Shown: in pieces, positions 46,114-56,774 of the stretch
How positions within the stretch are numbered: position 1 is the stretch's first letter
Layout of the letters: the number at the start of each line of letters is the position of its first letter
Origin: Amphiura filiformis
Lineage: Eukaryota > Echinodermata > Ophiuroidea > Amphilepidida > Amphiuridae
Length of the DNA stretch: 64,000 nucleotides
Direction of reading: 5' to 3'
Assembly: GCF_039555335.1 (NCBI RefSeq)
Contig: NC_092642.1
Span: 55,593,776 to 55,657,775, forward strand
Made by a program: the position numbers and the translations under genes
The notes under the pieces: model-generated
Told to the model about the DNA's origin: nothing
Databases searched by the model: none
The model's input: the letters and a program-made list of their open reading frames with translations, nothing else

Positions 46114-47094
46114 TTCCGGCCCCTAATTGATTGTGTCCACAAGTCAATTCAACTAAAAATGACACTATTTTGCATGCCGAATTTCTTAATGGGAAACTGA
46201 CAAAACTGAAAAAAACAGGTTTTTGCAACTACGAAACACTATCTAATATAAAATGATTGCATAAAATTTTCAAAACTCACAACCATGTTTTTGGTTGTGT
46301 TGCAAACAACAAAGTGCAATCATGCCAAATAATGATTGCCAAAAGGTTTAGAATGCACAACTAAGTTTTTGGGTTGTGCTTAATCTGATATTGAAAAATC
46401 CCTTGAATCAATGAAGTAATAACTATAAAACAAGCAATCAAAATTCTCAAAAGGTCTCCAAATAAAATCTTTGGTTTGACAGAAAAATGAATGTCAAATA
46501 GTTAACATGTTTCAAAAAATGTCTTGATTTAGACAATTACTGATTGCTTCACTGGGAAATTTTACATGTGGAAATCACATGGTGTTAATGTTCTATTTGT
46601 TCACAAAATCACTGAATTGGATGGTATAATATCCAATTACATATAATGCAGTCATTTAAAGTCAACAGACATCTCAATGTTCAGCACATGAGAACATGTA
46701 CAATAAGCAAAGGTTTTCTCATCTGAAAAAGTGTCCTGACCATTTTTAGCACTTGATAAATTGGGTTCAAAAAAGCGAGCGAGCAACACATCTAGAGAAT
46801 GCTAATTTTTTTAGCTTCAAATAATGACAGAAATGTCCATCAGCTGCTGCACACTTGGTTCCCACACGCACACACACCGCTGAAAAACTCCACTTGGCAC
46901 ATGAAATCCCAGCCCTGGCTGATTGTGAAGATCCTGGCTCCCAACTTCTGATCAAGTATACATCATGGTGAATCCAACACATTGTTGCTAATTTGCTGCT
47001 TTCATTAGTCAAACTTTTATAACTTTGCAGGATGAAAGAGTTCAGACATCATTTGCTACATCACAATGTTTTAAGTTTCAGGGATGAGGACAGT

Positions 47095-47460
47095 TCCACA
47101 CATCATCCAAAGGGATGTAACATGGGGACAACTCATTGCGTCACTTGCGAGACCAAATGGATGTAACGTTATGGGGCAACTTATTGCGTCACTTGCAAGA
47201 CCAAGGGGATGTAACATTGTCATGATTGTGGGAATTACTTATAGCGTCACTTGCTAGACCATAATGGATGTAACATTGTGGGAATTACTTGTAGCGTCAC
47301 TTGCAAGACCAAAAGGGTGTAACATTGTGGGAATTACTTGTAGCGTCACTTGCAAGACCAAATGGGTGTAACATTGTGGGAATTACTTGTAGCGTCACTT
47401 GCTAGACCATAATGGATGTAACATTGTGGGAATTACTTGTAGCGTCACTTGCAAGACCAA
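47095..47460. repeat. related ~60-bp tandem repeats next to the 60-bp array
   Basis: About six less regular units sharing GTCACTTGC-AGACCA with the main array, but with GATGTAACATTGTGGGAATT in place of the A/T-rich half. They look like an older or divergent block of the same array. Confidence 0.85.
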
Positions 47461-48142
47461 ATGGATGCATATTTAATTGTCACTTGTAAAACCACAGGCT
47501 ACACGTCACTTGCTAGACCACAGGTTGCATATTTAATTGTCACTTGTAAAACCACAGGCTACACGTCACTTGCTAGACCACAGGCTACATATTTAATTGT
47601 CACTTGCAAAACCACATGCTACACGTCACTTGCTAGACCACAGGCTACATATTTAATTGTCACTTGTAAAACCACAGGCTACACGTCACTTGCTAGACCA
47701 CAGGCTACATATTTAATTGTCACTTGTAAAACCATAGGCTACACGTCACTTGCTAGACCACAGGCTACATATTTAATTGTCACTTGCAAAACCACATGCT
47801 ACACGTCACTTGCTAGACCACAGGCTACATATTTAATTGTCACTTGCAAAACCACATGCTACACGTCACTTGCTAGACCACAGGCTACATATTTAATTGT
47901 CACTTGCAAAACCACATGCTATACGTCACTTGCTAGACCACAGGCTACATATTTAATTGTCACTTGTAAAACCACAGGCTACACGTCACTTGCTAGACCA
48001 CAGGTTGCATATTTAATTGTCACTTGTAAAACCACAGGCTACACGTCACTTGCTAGACCACAGGTTGCATATTTAATTGTCACTTGTAAAACCATAGGCT
48101 ACACGTCACTTGCTAGACCACAGGCTACATATCACTTGCTAG
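47461..48142. repeat. 60-bp tandem repeat inside the BEL/Pao element
   Basis: About 11 head-to-tail copies of exactly 60 bp (each contains ATATTTAATTGTCACTTG and ACGTCACTTGCTAGACCACA), lying between pol and the 3' LTR. Because 60 is a multiple of three, the + strand shows a 317-residue open frame of 20-residue repeats. It is antisense to the element and is not considered a gene. Confidence 0.95.
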
Positions 48143-48303
48143 ACCACCGGCTGCATAAGCTAGCTTGTCGCCAATGGTTATTGAAACTGGTAGTTGTATT
48201 TGTACGTGTACTTGTAGTACATACATGCATTTGCTATTTACATGTATACTGCTCACTAATTCCATTATCATGTGTCTCATTGTTCATTCAAATTGCTCAA
48301 CAT

Positions 48304-48553
48304 CAGGCCCGTACGCAGGGGGGGTGCGGGGGGGTGCGGAGCACCCCCCAAATCTGGAAAAGTGTACAAAAAGTCCCAACATTTCAGAATTTGCGAGCGT
48401 AGCGAGCCAAAAAATGGGGGTTTTTACGCTTTTTTGGACAAAAAAGGTCCAAATTTGGTCCACTTTACACAAAATCGCCCCCCCCCCCCTTGGAAAAAGG
48501 TCCACTTTTTCAAAATCAGCACCCCCCCAAATGAAATCCTGCGTACGGGCCTG
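48304..48553. mobile_element. hAT-like MITE inside the BEL/Pao element
   Basis: Perfect 16-bp terminal inverted repeats CAGGCCCGTACGCAGG flanked by the 8-bp duplication CTCAACAT (48296-48303 and 48554-48561). 250 bp, non-coding, with G- and C-homopolymer runs. It inserted after the retrotransposon, or was carried with it. Confidence 0.93.
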
Positions 48554-48572
48554 CTCAACATAGCAAAGTTCT

Positions 48573-49050
48573 TTACAAATCAAGTATCTTTCTTGGTTTG
48601 ACTGGCCTTGATCTTAATCTTGTTTCACCAGCTTTGTGATTGATTTCTTCATCTTCCTGATCTTGATTTCTTGCTATTTCTTTGTTGATGTTTGATTTCA
48701 TTGTTTCATTGACCTGCTGTGTACCATCTGCTTCCAACAATAGGCAAAGCTTGTGTACTGGTCTGGTAAGCACGCTGGTCTTTGTCTTTAATTTCACTTG
48801 CCGTACATAACCTTGGTTGTCCGGTAAAGTTTCCACGACTCTTCCAGTAAGCCATGTGTTTCTTGGTGCTGTTTCATTGACTATTAAGACAATGTCTCCT
48901 GTCTTCAGATTTCTCTGTGGAAGAATCCACTTTTGTCTTGAATGAAGTTGAGGCAGATATTCCTTTAACCATCTGCGCCAAACGACATCTGCTAGGTATT
49001 GTACTTGCTTCCATCGCTTGCATACACATATACCTGTGTTCTCTGGAAGG
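48573..49050 (-). pseudogene. C-terminal DUF5641-like part of BEL/Pao pol, out of frame
   Basis: On the - strand a second frame, reached by a shift near 49050, reads WRRWLKEYLPQL, GDIVLIVNE and RPVHKLCLLLEADG, the usual BEL/Pao tail after the integrase. It ends at TAG near 48573. The frameshift separates it from the long pol frame. Confidence 0.7.
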
Positions 49051-52000
49051 ACAGGGAAAGGTTCTGGTGTGTCTTGAGTAGTAACAGGTGATTGGGAGTC
49101 AAAGGTTCTAAATCTTGTGCATCTCCGGAGACCAGTGTCAATGGACGGCTGTTTATGATAGATTCTACCTCACAAAATAATGTTTGCAGACTCTCATCTG
49201 ATAGGGTTTGTTCCTTGGACAGCATGACCATCAACTTGCGGATAGTTCTTATCTGGCGTTCCCAGATACCCCCGAAATGCGACGCTCTAGGTGGGTTGAA
49301 CTTCCATTCGATATTGTTCTGTAACAGGTCGTCAGAGATTTTCTTCTGATTCCATTGACTGATTTCTTTACTTAACTCTCTTTGAGCTCCAACAATGTTG
49401 GTTCCGTTATCACTTCTTATGATCTTCACCTGACCCCTCCTGGCTACAAATCTTCTTATTGCAGCGATACATGAATCCGTGTCTAATGAATCAGCTTTCT
49501 CTATGTGTACTGCACGTATCGCCAAACATGTGAAGACTACACCATAACGTTTCAGGATGCTTCTTCCATGCTTAACTTCAACTGGACCAAAGAAATCCAT
49601 CCCTACCCTTGTAAAGGGAGGTTCCTCAGGCTGTAGACGGTCTTTAGGCAAGTCAGCCATTTTCTGTACCTGTCTCTTTGCACGCTGCTTTCTGCATATG
49701 ATGCATCTATTGATTAGCTTCCGTGCTGCTGAGTTTGCACCTAGAATCCAGTAGTGTTGTTGCAAATTTGCTAGCATGTGGTTTCTACCACAGTGCCCTG
49801 TGCTTTCATGGATTTGACGCAGAATCAACTCTGACACATATGAGTTTCTTGGTAATATAACTGGATACTTCGCTTCTTCTGTCAGTGATGCTGCTCTTCG
49901 CAGTCTACCACCTACTCTAAGCAATCCGTCTTCCAACTTGGGGTCCAATCTGTAAATTGGACTAGATTTCTGGACTGTCACATGTACTTTGATACCATGT
50001 GATTCTTGATCAAGTTTGTCTTTGTTAGCTGTTGGTACTTCATTTCTGTTGGAAAGCAATTTGATTTCTTTGGCAAAATACTTGTGCTGCTCAATACGCA
50101 GGATGGCTTGTTCTGCGTCATGGATTTCTTGCACTGTTAGATCTTGCTTTGTTGTGAATTCATCACCCTTACTCTCCTCTGTACCTGTCACTGTCTGCTG
50201 ATGTGTCTTTCTTTGACTAAGAAGCTTCTTCAATCTGAGCAGCCATGCCACAGCTCTCTTCAGCTTGTGGTAATCTGAGTAATGCCCAAAGAATTGAGCA
50301 AAAGTTTCATAAGGCTCATCTGGCTTGTTAACTTGTACTGCATGCACTATCATGTTCTTCTTTACTTCAGGATCATCTGGTTCTATTTGTAAGTTTACAT
50401 CTCGAACTGGCCATTCAGTCTCTGAGTCTTTGAGAAATTCTGGGCCACTAATCCAATTAGAATTGTCAACAAACTTCTTCACACTTTGACCCCGTGAGCA
50501 GATGTCAGCTGGGTTAACTTTGGTAGGCACATAGTACCATTGTGACACCTTTGTGTTCTCACGTATTTCTCCAACACGATTTGCTACGAATGTGTGGTAT
50601 CTTGTCCTTTCATTGGCGATGTAACTAAGCACCGTGGTGCTGTCAGTCCAGAAGTAGATATTGTCTATTGGCATTTCTATCTCCCTGAGGATCATGTTAC
50701 TCACGCGTACTGCTACCGTGGCGGCTGTTAATTCAAGCCTTGGTATAGACACTTGTTTTGTTGGAGCAACTCTTGACTTTGACATCACAAGTGATGTATG
50801 TGTCTCTCCACTGCTATTCTGCAATCGCATATAGGCGACTACACCATAACCAAACTCGCTGGCGTCAGAAAAGTTGTGAAGTTGTATATTGGTCGGTTTT
50901 CCAAATTCTGCTGGCTTGAGACACCTGCTTACTGAGCATGTTGACAGAATAGGTAACTCTGCCAACCATTGATTCCACCGTTTCTGATGCTCCAATGGGA
51001 TTTCTTCATCCCAGCCGAGTTTTAGTTTGCACAGATCTTGGATGATCTTCTTGGCAGGCAACACTGCAAGTGAAACGAGCCCCAGTGGATCATATACCGA
51101 ACTAACAATGGATAAGATGCCTCTTCTCGTAACTGGACGGTCTTTAACAGCAATCTTGAATCCCAATGTATCGCACTCCAGGTTTAACTCTTTCACTTCT
51201 TTAGCTCGCTCCTCCTTTGGAATTGACTCCAAAACTTCACGATTATTTGAGATCCACTTAGTAAGTCTAAATCCACCTTGCGCACAGATTGAGATGAGAT
51301 CTTTGGCCAAACATACTCCATCACTCACTGTCGACACAGATTGTAAACAATCGTCAACGTAGAAGTTACGCCTCACTGTATCACAGGCTTGCTTACTATA
51401 ATGCTGCTGATTGTCTGCTACAGTTCTGTGGAGTGCGTAGTTGGAACAAGCTGGTGAAGATGTGGCACCAAATATGTGAACTTTCATCCGATACTCTTCT
51501 AGAGGTTGGTTCGTAATACATCCTGGCCACCACAGGAATCGTAGATAATCCATATCTGCTCTGGGCACTCTTACTTGCGAAAACATTCCCTGAATATCAG
51601 CCATTAGAGCAATTGGTTCTTGCCTAAATCTCAGCAGAACTCCTAACAATGTGTTTGTAAGATCCGGCCCCTGTATTAACTCGTCATTGAGACAGCAACC
51701 TTTGTATGTGACAGCACAGTCGTATACCACTCTAAGTTTTTGTTTTGCTGGGTGGTACACACCATGGTGTGGTACATACCACTTCTTTCCATCTTCTACT
51801 TCTAACTGCTCACTAGGGACCCTTTCTGCATAATCACTGTTTATTACATCTTCCATGAAGTTCTTGTAATCTTCCTTGAACTGTGGATTCTTATCTAGCT
51901 TCCTCTTCAAGTGCTCGGCTGTCTTGAGTGCTTGCACTCTGTTATCAACCATAGCTTTATTTCTATCTCTCAGTGGCAGAGCAATTTCATAATGCCCATC

Positions 52001-52561
52001 AACCAGCCTTGTGGACTCAGTTACCATGCCCATGAAGCGCTGATCTTCAATGGAAGGTTCTATCATGTCTTCTTTACTTCTTTCACTGAAATCTTGATTG
52101 AACATGCTGGTCATCTTCTGATTTAAGTCTGCTCTGTCTTCTGAACTAAGCACACAAATCCTGTGTACTGATTCCCTAGGTACAGTTACTCTCTTTATAA
52201 GTCCATGTATTTCCCAACCAAGTGAGGTTTGACTGGCGAACGGGCCACCATCTTGGCTATGAATGACTTTAATTGGCTCCAATGCTTGTGGTACATTGTT
52301 TCCTATTAGCAGCTCTACTTTGTGTTTGACTTCAGGAACTTTGACTGCACAAAGATATGACCATGGTTCAAGATCTCTCTGAGTCACCAAGTCTTCTGTA
52401 TTCACTGGTATATTGTCTTGTATATATGCTTCCGGTAACTCAATGCTATTATCACCATTCTCATCTGCTACTTCCAAGCCGTGCAACTTGATGGTGTTCA
52501 CATTTTTCACACCATTCATTGTCTGTATACTGAATCCTAGATTTTGTTCCATGTGCACCAA
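48992..52561 (-). CDS. pol of the BEL/Pao element: reverse transcriptase, RNase H, integrase
   Basis: An open frame of 1189 codons. Reverse transcriptase covers about residues 260-480, with a catalytic Asp at about 322 (ADIQGMF) and YVDD at 401-404. RNase H has FSDAS (Asp 566), RLEL (Glu 610) and WTDS (Asp 640). The integrase zinc-binding His/His/Cys/Cys is at about 918, 923, 953 and 956. The integrase core Asp-Asp-Glu is at about 989 (GMDFFGP), 1051 (SDNGTN) and 1101 (IWERQ). All catalytic residues are present. The ATG used is arbitrary because the natural product is a Gag-Pol polyprotein. The frame ends early; the C-terminal domain continues in another frame (next entry). Confidence 0.9.
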   Translation of the reverse strand: MVHMEQNLGFSIQTMNGVKNVNTIKLHGLEVADENGDNSIELPEAYIQDNIPVNTEDLVTQRDLEPWSYLCAVKVPEVKHKVELLIGNNVPQALEPIKVIHSQDGGPFASQTSLGWEIHGLIKRVTVPRESVHRICVLSSEDRADLNQKMTSMFNQDFSERSKEDMIEPSIEDQRFMGMVTESTRLVDGHYEIALPLRDRNKAMVDNRVQALKTAEHLKRKLDKNPQFKEDYKNFMEDVINSDYAERVPSEQLEVEDGKKWYVPHHGVYHPAKQKLRVVYDCAVTYKGCCLNDELIQGPDLTNTLLGVLLRFRQEPIALMADIQGMFSQVRVPRADMDYLRFLWWPGCITNQPLEEYRMKVHIFGATSSPACSNYALHRTVADNQQHYSKQACDTVRRNFYVDDCLQSVSTVSDGVCLAKDLISICAQGGFRLTKWISNNREVLESIPKEERAKEVKELNLECDTLGFKIAVKDRPVTRRGILSIVSSVYDPLGLVSLAVLPAKKIIQDLCKLKLGWDEEIPLEHQKRWNQWLAELPILSTCSVSRCLKPAEFGKPTNIQLHNFSDASEFGYGVVAYMRLQNSSGETHTSLVMSKSRVAPTKQVSIPRLELTAATVAVRVSNMILREIEMPIDNIYFWTDSTTVLSYIANERTRYHTFVANRVGEIRENTKVSQWYYVPTKVNPADICSRGQSVKKFVDNSNWISGPEFLKDSETEWPVRDVNLQIEPDDPEVKKNMIVHAVQVNKPDEPYETFAQFFGHYSDYHKLKRAVAWLLRLKKLLSQRKTHQQTVTGTEESKGDEFTTKQDLTVQEIHDAEQAILRIEQHKYFAKEIKLLSNRNEVPTANKDKLDQESHGIKVHVTVQKSSPIYRLDPKLEDGLLRVGGRLRRAASLTEEAKYPVILPRNSYVSELILRQIHESTGHCGRNHMLANLQQHYWILGANSAARKLINRCIICRKQRAKRQVQKMADLPKDRLQPEEPPFTRVGMDFFGPVEVKHGRSILKRYGVVFTCLAIRAVHIEKADSLDTDSCIAAIRRFVARRGQVKIIRSDNGTNIVGAQRELSKEISQWNQKKISDDLLQNNIEWKFNPPRASHFGGIWERQIRTIRKLMVMLSKEQTLSDESLQTLFCEVESIINSRPLTLVSGDAQDLEPLTPNHLLLLKTHQNLSLSFQRTQVYVYASDGSKYNT

Positions 52562-52700
52562 GTCTGTTTTTCAAACTTTCAGCACAGAACACAGCGGTGC
52601 TCTTATTGTCAAGAAGAGCATATGTCGAGGTCTCTTTACCCGTCACCTTAGACTTTACCATTACGGGTACAACTGACATGGCTGACGTGAAACCTCCGGC
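52462..52700 (-). pseudogene. aspartic protease region of the BEL/Pao element
   Basis: The stretch ALLDNKST (about 52615-52590) sits where the family has the catalytic Asp with Ser/Asn-Gly after it. The Asp is present but the expected Gly is Lys, so the active-site turn is probably lost. A frameshift near 52555 separates it from the long pol frame. Confidence 0.65.
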
Positions 52701-52705
52701 ACCAG

Positions 52706-55355
52706 TTAAACCACATGATGTGGAAGCATCAACAGGTTTTTCTTCAGGTTTTTTCTCAGGTGGTTTCCTTTCCTGTGTAACACAGTAGGATGACTCCGTT
52801 TGCAAGTCTTGCATTTCAGCCTTTTCGTGCAGTCCTTGGCTTGATGAGAAGCTTTCTTTAGACATCCGAAACAAAGACGCATTTTTCTAATGCTTGTCAT
52901 TCTCTCTTCGTATGGCTTCTTCTGGAGAACTCTGAAGTCTTGAATATTGTGTGATTTGTTGTCACAACTGTAGCACCAAGTAGACGGAGATTTCTTGGCT
53001 TCATCGACATGTGTTGCCAAATTTATGCCTCTCGCCTTGCTGGTCTTAGATGGCTGTTTGGGAGTGCTTCCAATGTTTCCATATAGTGGATTACTCACTA
53101 TCCTATTTTGTTTATCTATAAACTTCACAAACTCTCCAAACCCTGCTACTCTGGCTTGTTCTTGCATCACTTTGTCCGCCAAAATTCTCCATTGATTCCT
53201 CACACTATACGGCAGTTTGTTCAGTAGACATTTCACTGTACCAGAGTGGTCCACCTCATGGGCAAAATTCAGGTCTTGCATTGTATTCAAATATTCTCCC
53301 AAAAAGATGGAAAACTTTAACCAAGACGGAGCATCATCCTTCTTCACATCTGGCCAATTTTCAGCTTGCGTTTGAAAGCTTCTTTAATAACATACTTGTT
53401 ACCAAACTTCGCAGTTAATGATTGCTTGGCTTCTTGATATGCATTTGGACCTCTATTTAAGAACCCCTTAACAATCCTGTTGGGCTCTCCACTTGTATAC
53501 TGCTCCAAGTTGTATAGTCGGTCCATATCATTGCTTGTCTTACCCTCTACACTGTATCTAAAGGCCTGCATAAAGGTGCAAAATTGTAGAGGATCTCCGT
53601 TGTAGGGTGTCAATTCCCTTTTTGGCAAGGAAGTCATCATATGCTGCTGTAAGAGCATACTTGAAATAGTGTTTATTATAGCATCATCAGTACTATTTGG
53701 TACTTGTTGCCACACTTGTTGGCCTGGTACTTGTTGTTGCCACAGTTGTTGTTGGTCTGGTACTTGTTGTTGCCACGCTTGTTGTTGGCCTGGTACTTGT
53801 TGTTGCCACACTTGTTGTTGGCCTGGTACCTGTTGTTGCCATGCTTGTTGTTGGCCTGATACTTGTTGTTGCCACACTTGTTGTTGGCCTGGTACCTGTT
53901 GTTGCCACGCTTGTTGTTGGCCTGGTACTTGTTGTTGCTGCACTTGCTGTTGTTGCTGCACTTGCTGTTGTTGCTGCACTTGTTGTTGGCTTGGTACCTG
54001 TTGTTGCCACGCTTGTTGTTGGTCCGGTACTTGTTGTTGCTGCACTTGCTGTTGGCTTGGTACGTGTTGTTGCCACGCTTGTTGTTGGTCCGGTACTTGT
54101 TGTTGCTGCACTTGCTGTTGTTGCTGCACTTGTTGTTGGCTTGGTACCTGTTGTTGCTGCACTTGTTGTTGGTCCGGTACTTGTTGTTGCTGCACTTGCT
54201 GTTGTTGCTGCACTTGCTGTTGTTGCTGCACTTGTTGTTGGCTTGGTACCTGTTGTTGCTGCACTTGCTATTGTTGCTGCACTTGCTGTTGTTGCTGCAC
54301 TTGTTGTTGGCTTGGTACCTGTTGTTGCTGCACTTGCTGTTGTTGCTGCACTTGCTGTTGTTGCTGCACTTGTTGTTGGCTTGGTACGTGTTGTTGCCAC
54401 GCTTGTTGTTGGTCCGGTACTTGTTGTTGCTGCACTTGCTGTTGTTGCTGCACTTGTTGTTGGCTTGGTACCTGTTGTTGCTGCACTTGCTGTTGTTGCT
54501 GCACTTGCTGTTGTTGCTGCACTTGCTGACCTGGTACCTGTTGTTGCCATGCTTGTTGTTGGTCCGGTACTTGTTGTTGCTGCACTTGCTGTTGTTGCTG
54601 CACTTGTTGTTGGCTTGGTACCTGTTGTTGCTGCACTTGCTGTTGTTGCTGCACTTGCTGTTGTTGCTGCACTTGCTGACCTGGTACCTGTTGTTGCCAT
54701 GCTTGATGTTGGCCTGGTACGCTTGTAATGGCAGATTTTTCTTCTCCATCATGAACAACTCAGATATGGCCTTTGCTACTTCCAGTTCTGCAGTAATTTG
54801 CATTTCCTGTCTTTTATATTCTTCTTCTTTTAACTGCCTTTCTAGCTCTTGTTTTTTCATCTCATACTCATGGTTCTTCTTCAAGACAGCGGCTTTAGCG
54901 GTTAGTTCTATTTCTTTCTTCATTGCTTTAGCCCTTTCTGACCTACTAGTACTCGATGACACACTACTTGCATTTCTATATCTTGTTCGGTTTACCTGGG
55001 AAACACTATCTTCAGGTTGTATATCACCGGCGCTGACGTTACTGTCTGTTTTCTTCATTAAATATTCACATCTTTCTCTCATGACAGCTGCCTTAGCGAG
55101 TACCATTAATTCTTTATTTTCGTCCATTACTTTTGTCATTTCTGTTTTTGATACCTTACTTTGTGGTCTTTTCTTTGTTGTTGGCCGAGTGAAGACACTG
55201 TCCTCCGATTGCCATTCGCCATCAATTATATCTGCACTTACTCCCTTTCTAATTGGCGGAACTTCAGGCCTAAATTCCTGCCTAGGACTAGGATGTCCCC
55301 ATACGCTGTGAGCTCCACCAACATTATCATATTGATCATCGTAACCTTCTGCCAT
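52706..55355 (-). pseudogene. gag region of the BEL/Pao element, frame-broken
   Basis: The first frame starts at ATG 55355 and runs about 215 residues with a Lys/Glu-rich coiled-coil stretch near residues 160-200. A Q-rich tandem region follows (about 54720-53690). The Gag core lies in a different frame (NGDPLQFCTFMQAF, near 53600), consistent with the DUF1759-type capsid of this group. The distal part (53347-52706) has CCHC-like knuckles. In the first, the last cysteine position is Phe (CYSC...H...F); the second is intact (CFGC...H...C). Breaks: a frame change between about 54730 and 54670, TAG at 54270-54268, a shift at about 53345, and a shift at about 52780. This copy could not make intact Gag as read. 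Confidence 0.8.
53690..54720. repeat. Q-rich tandem repeat within gag
   Basis: About 1 kb built of CAG/CAA-rich 12-, 15- and 39-base blocks (QQVQQQQ, QQVPSQQ, QAWQQQ in the coding frame). Period lengths are multiples of three and the composition is skewed. This keeps several frames on both strands open and creates long false frames (Cys/Trp-rich, Leu-rich, Val/Ala-rich). A single CAG-to-TAG change at 54270-54268 interrupts the Q frame. Confidence 0.9.
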
Positions 55356-55662
55356 AACTGGATTTAGGAATTATACGTGCTAGCTTTTGATGCTTCAACT
55401 TGTACCAACTGACTCTTCAGTTCGTCTTTTTAGCTTTCATGTCCTAATGCATGAAGCTTACTGGCTCACAATAATTTTTGTACTGCTACTGGTACGGTAC
55501 TAATCTCAATATCATAAAGTTCACGTATACGGTACATTCTTAATTGCTGAAGTCAATTAAGTAGGATGTTTACTATAAATCCTGTCTGGCACCGTCTGGG
55601 TTGGCTGTGTGAGCAGCGCCACCAATTGTTCATGCTCAAAGCACGTTTCTGGCTACACATAA

Positions 55663-56181
55663 GGCTAATGAAAGTTAATTCCCAGTTTCCCGTTACATTA
55701 TTTTTCATGACTGTGTAGGTGACCATTTCATTATTCATTATTCATTATTTTATACCATTTCATTATTGCATCTGTTACAGGTGTAAACCAATAACTACCC
55801 ATGTATACATGTGATAAATCACAGTTTGTAGTTTACAGATGTAGTTTACAACCACATGAAGGTGATTGTACAACTATTATCAAAAGTTTCACAATATTTT
55901 TACGGGATGAGATCAGAGCAGATCAAAAAGTGCGGGACAGAGAATTGAGTAGGTATTCATTAATAATTCATTATTAACCATATACCATGCTCCTACTGCA
56001 AAGAAAAGCCCTGAAAATCAACAGAAAGAGATTCATGATATATTTAAAACCACAATTATTTATTTGTATGTTAAAGTTTGTTAGAAATCAACATTTTATT
56101 CAAAATAATGAAATATTTGGCCAGCAAATTGTTTTGAGCGGAGTAGGGTAACGGGAAACTGGGAATCGACTTTCATTAGCC
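55663..56181. mobile_element. Harbinger-like MITE in the 5' leader of the BEL/Pao element
   Basis: Terminal inverted repeats of about 34 bp starting GGCTAATGAAAGT, almost perfect, flanked by TAA on both sides (55660-55662 and 56182-56184). 519 bp, no coding capacity. Confidence 0.88.
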
Positions 56182-56397
56182 TAATGGCAATTTATTTGAC
56201 ATTTGCCCGGGAATGGTCCATGATTTACGGCCTCGTTTTTCGTGACTATGGTACGGCTGTTTTACATCATACGAATACATTTCATGGTCCACACTGTAAC
56301 GTACATGTTCTGGTATTCAGTTAATAATAACATGTACCAACTGGCAAGTCCCTTCACGGCGAATTTCATTAAATTCATACAAGTTTTTAACTTAGAA

Positions 56398-56774
56398 TGT
56401 AGATGCCCATGGGCTCCACAAACTGATGTGTAATTGATGCTGTTGATAGTTACCAAAATCCACCGATTTATACTCCTTTTCTAATTGCTGGCTTAAAATA
56501 ACTCACTCAGAAGCTTCTCTAATTCATTGTATACTATATTCTTGGTTCATATTAGCAGACGTGGCCATAATGCGGTAGAAAACGGTTAAAAACTTGGTTC
56601 CTCTAGTAACTCAGCATGCCATATTTAACACCGAAGGGACAATACATCGATCAATGTCAAAACAAATCTGAATATCGATAGATTGACAATCAAAACAAAT
56701 CGAAAAACTTTCTGAACGCCGGAGGGCAGTATAACCACAAAAAGAATAGTGAAAGCCCAAATTTGGCATTAACA
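56398..56774 (-). repeat. 5' LTR of the BEL/Pao element
   Basis: 377 bp, nearly identical to 45737-46113. On the element's strand it starts TGTTAATGCC and ends GGCATCTACA. It is directly followed outside by the ATCAC duplication. Confidence 0.93.

Larger units (their letters stand above)
45737..56774 (-). mobile_element. BEL/Pao-type LTR retrotransposon, near-complete structure, coding region broken
   Basis: Seen: direct repeats of 377 bp at both ends, each TG...CA, differing at about 2 positions, flanked by the same 5 bp ATCAC (45732-45736 and 56775-56779). The internal region on the - strand codes in order for Gag, aspartic protease, reverse transcriptase, RNase H and integrase, which with the integrase motifs fits BEL/Pao. 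A purine-rich stretch (AGGGGCCGGAA on the - strand, just above 46113) is a plausible polypurine tract; no clear tRNA primer site was recognised. At 11.0 kb it is long for the group. The excess is a 60-bp tandem array, a Q-rich gag expansion, a hAT-like MITE (48304-48553) and a Harbinger-like MITE (55663-56181). Frameshifts and one amber codon break gag-pol. Confidence 0.92.

Noticed and set aside
47461..48142. CRISPR-like array
   Set aside because: Units are contiguous and similar over their full length, without unique spacers, in an animal genome. The same applies to the 43-, 107- and 110-bp arrays.
47449..48402. 317-residue + strand frame of 20-residue repeats
   Set aside because: Result of a 60-bp tandem array whose unit is a multiple of three, antisense to the retrotransposon; no domain or start context.
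53340..53350. Programmed frameshift between gag segments
   Set aside because: Several other breaks plus an amber codon exist in the same copy, and no slippery heptamer with a following structure is evident; random decay or sequencing indels are simpler.
53669..55311. Long + strand frames (Cys/Trp-rich, Leu-rich, Val/Ala-rich) and extra - strand frames opposite gag
   Set aside because: They are shifted or antisense readings of the CAG/CAA tandem repeat; only the Q frame connects to recognisable Gag core.
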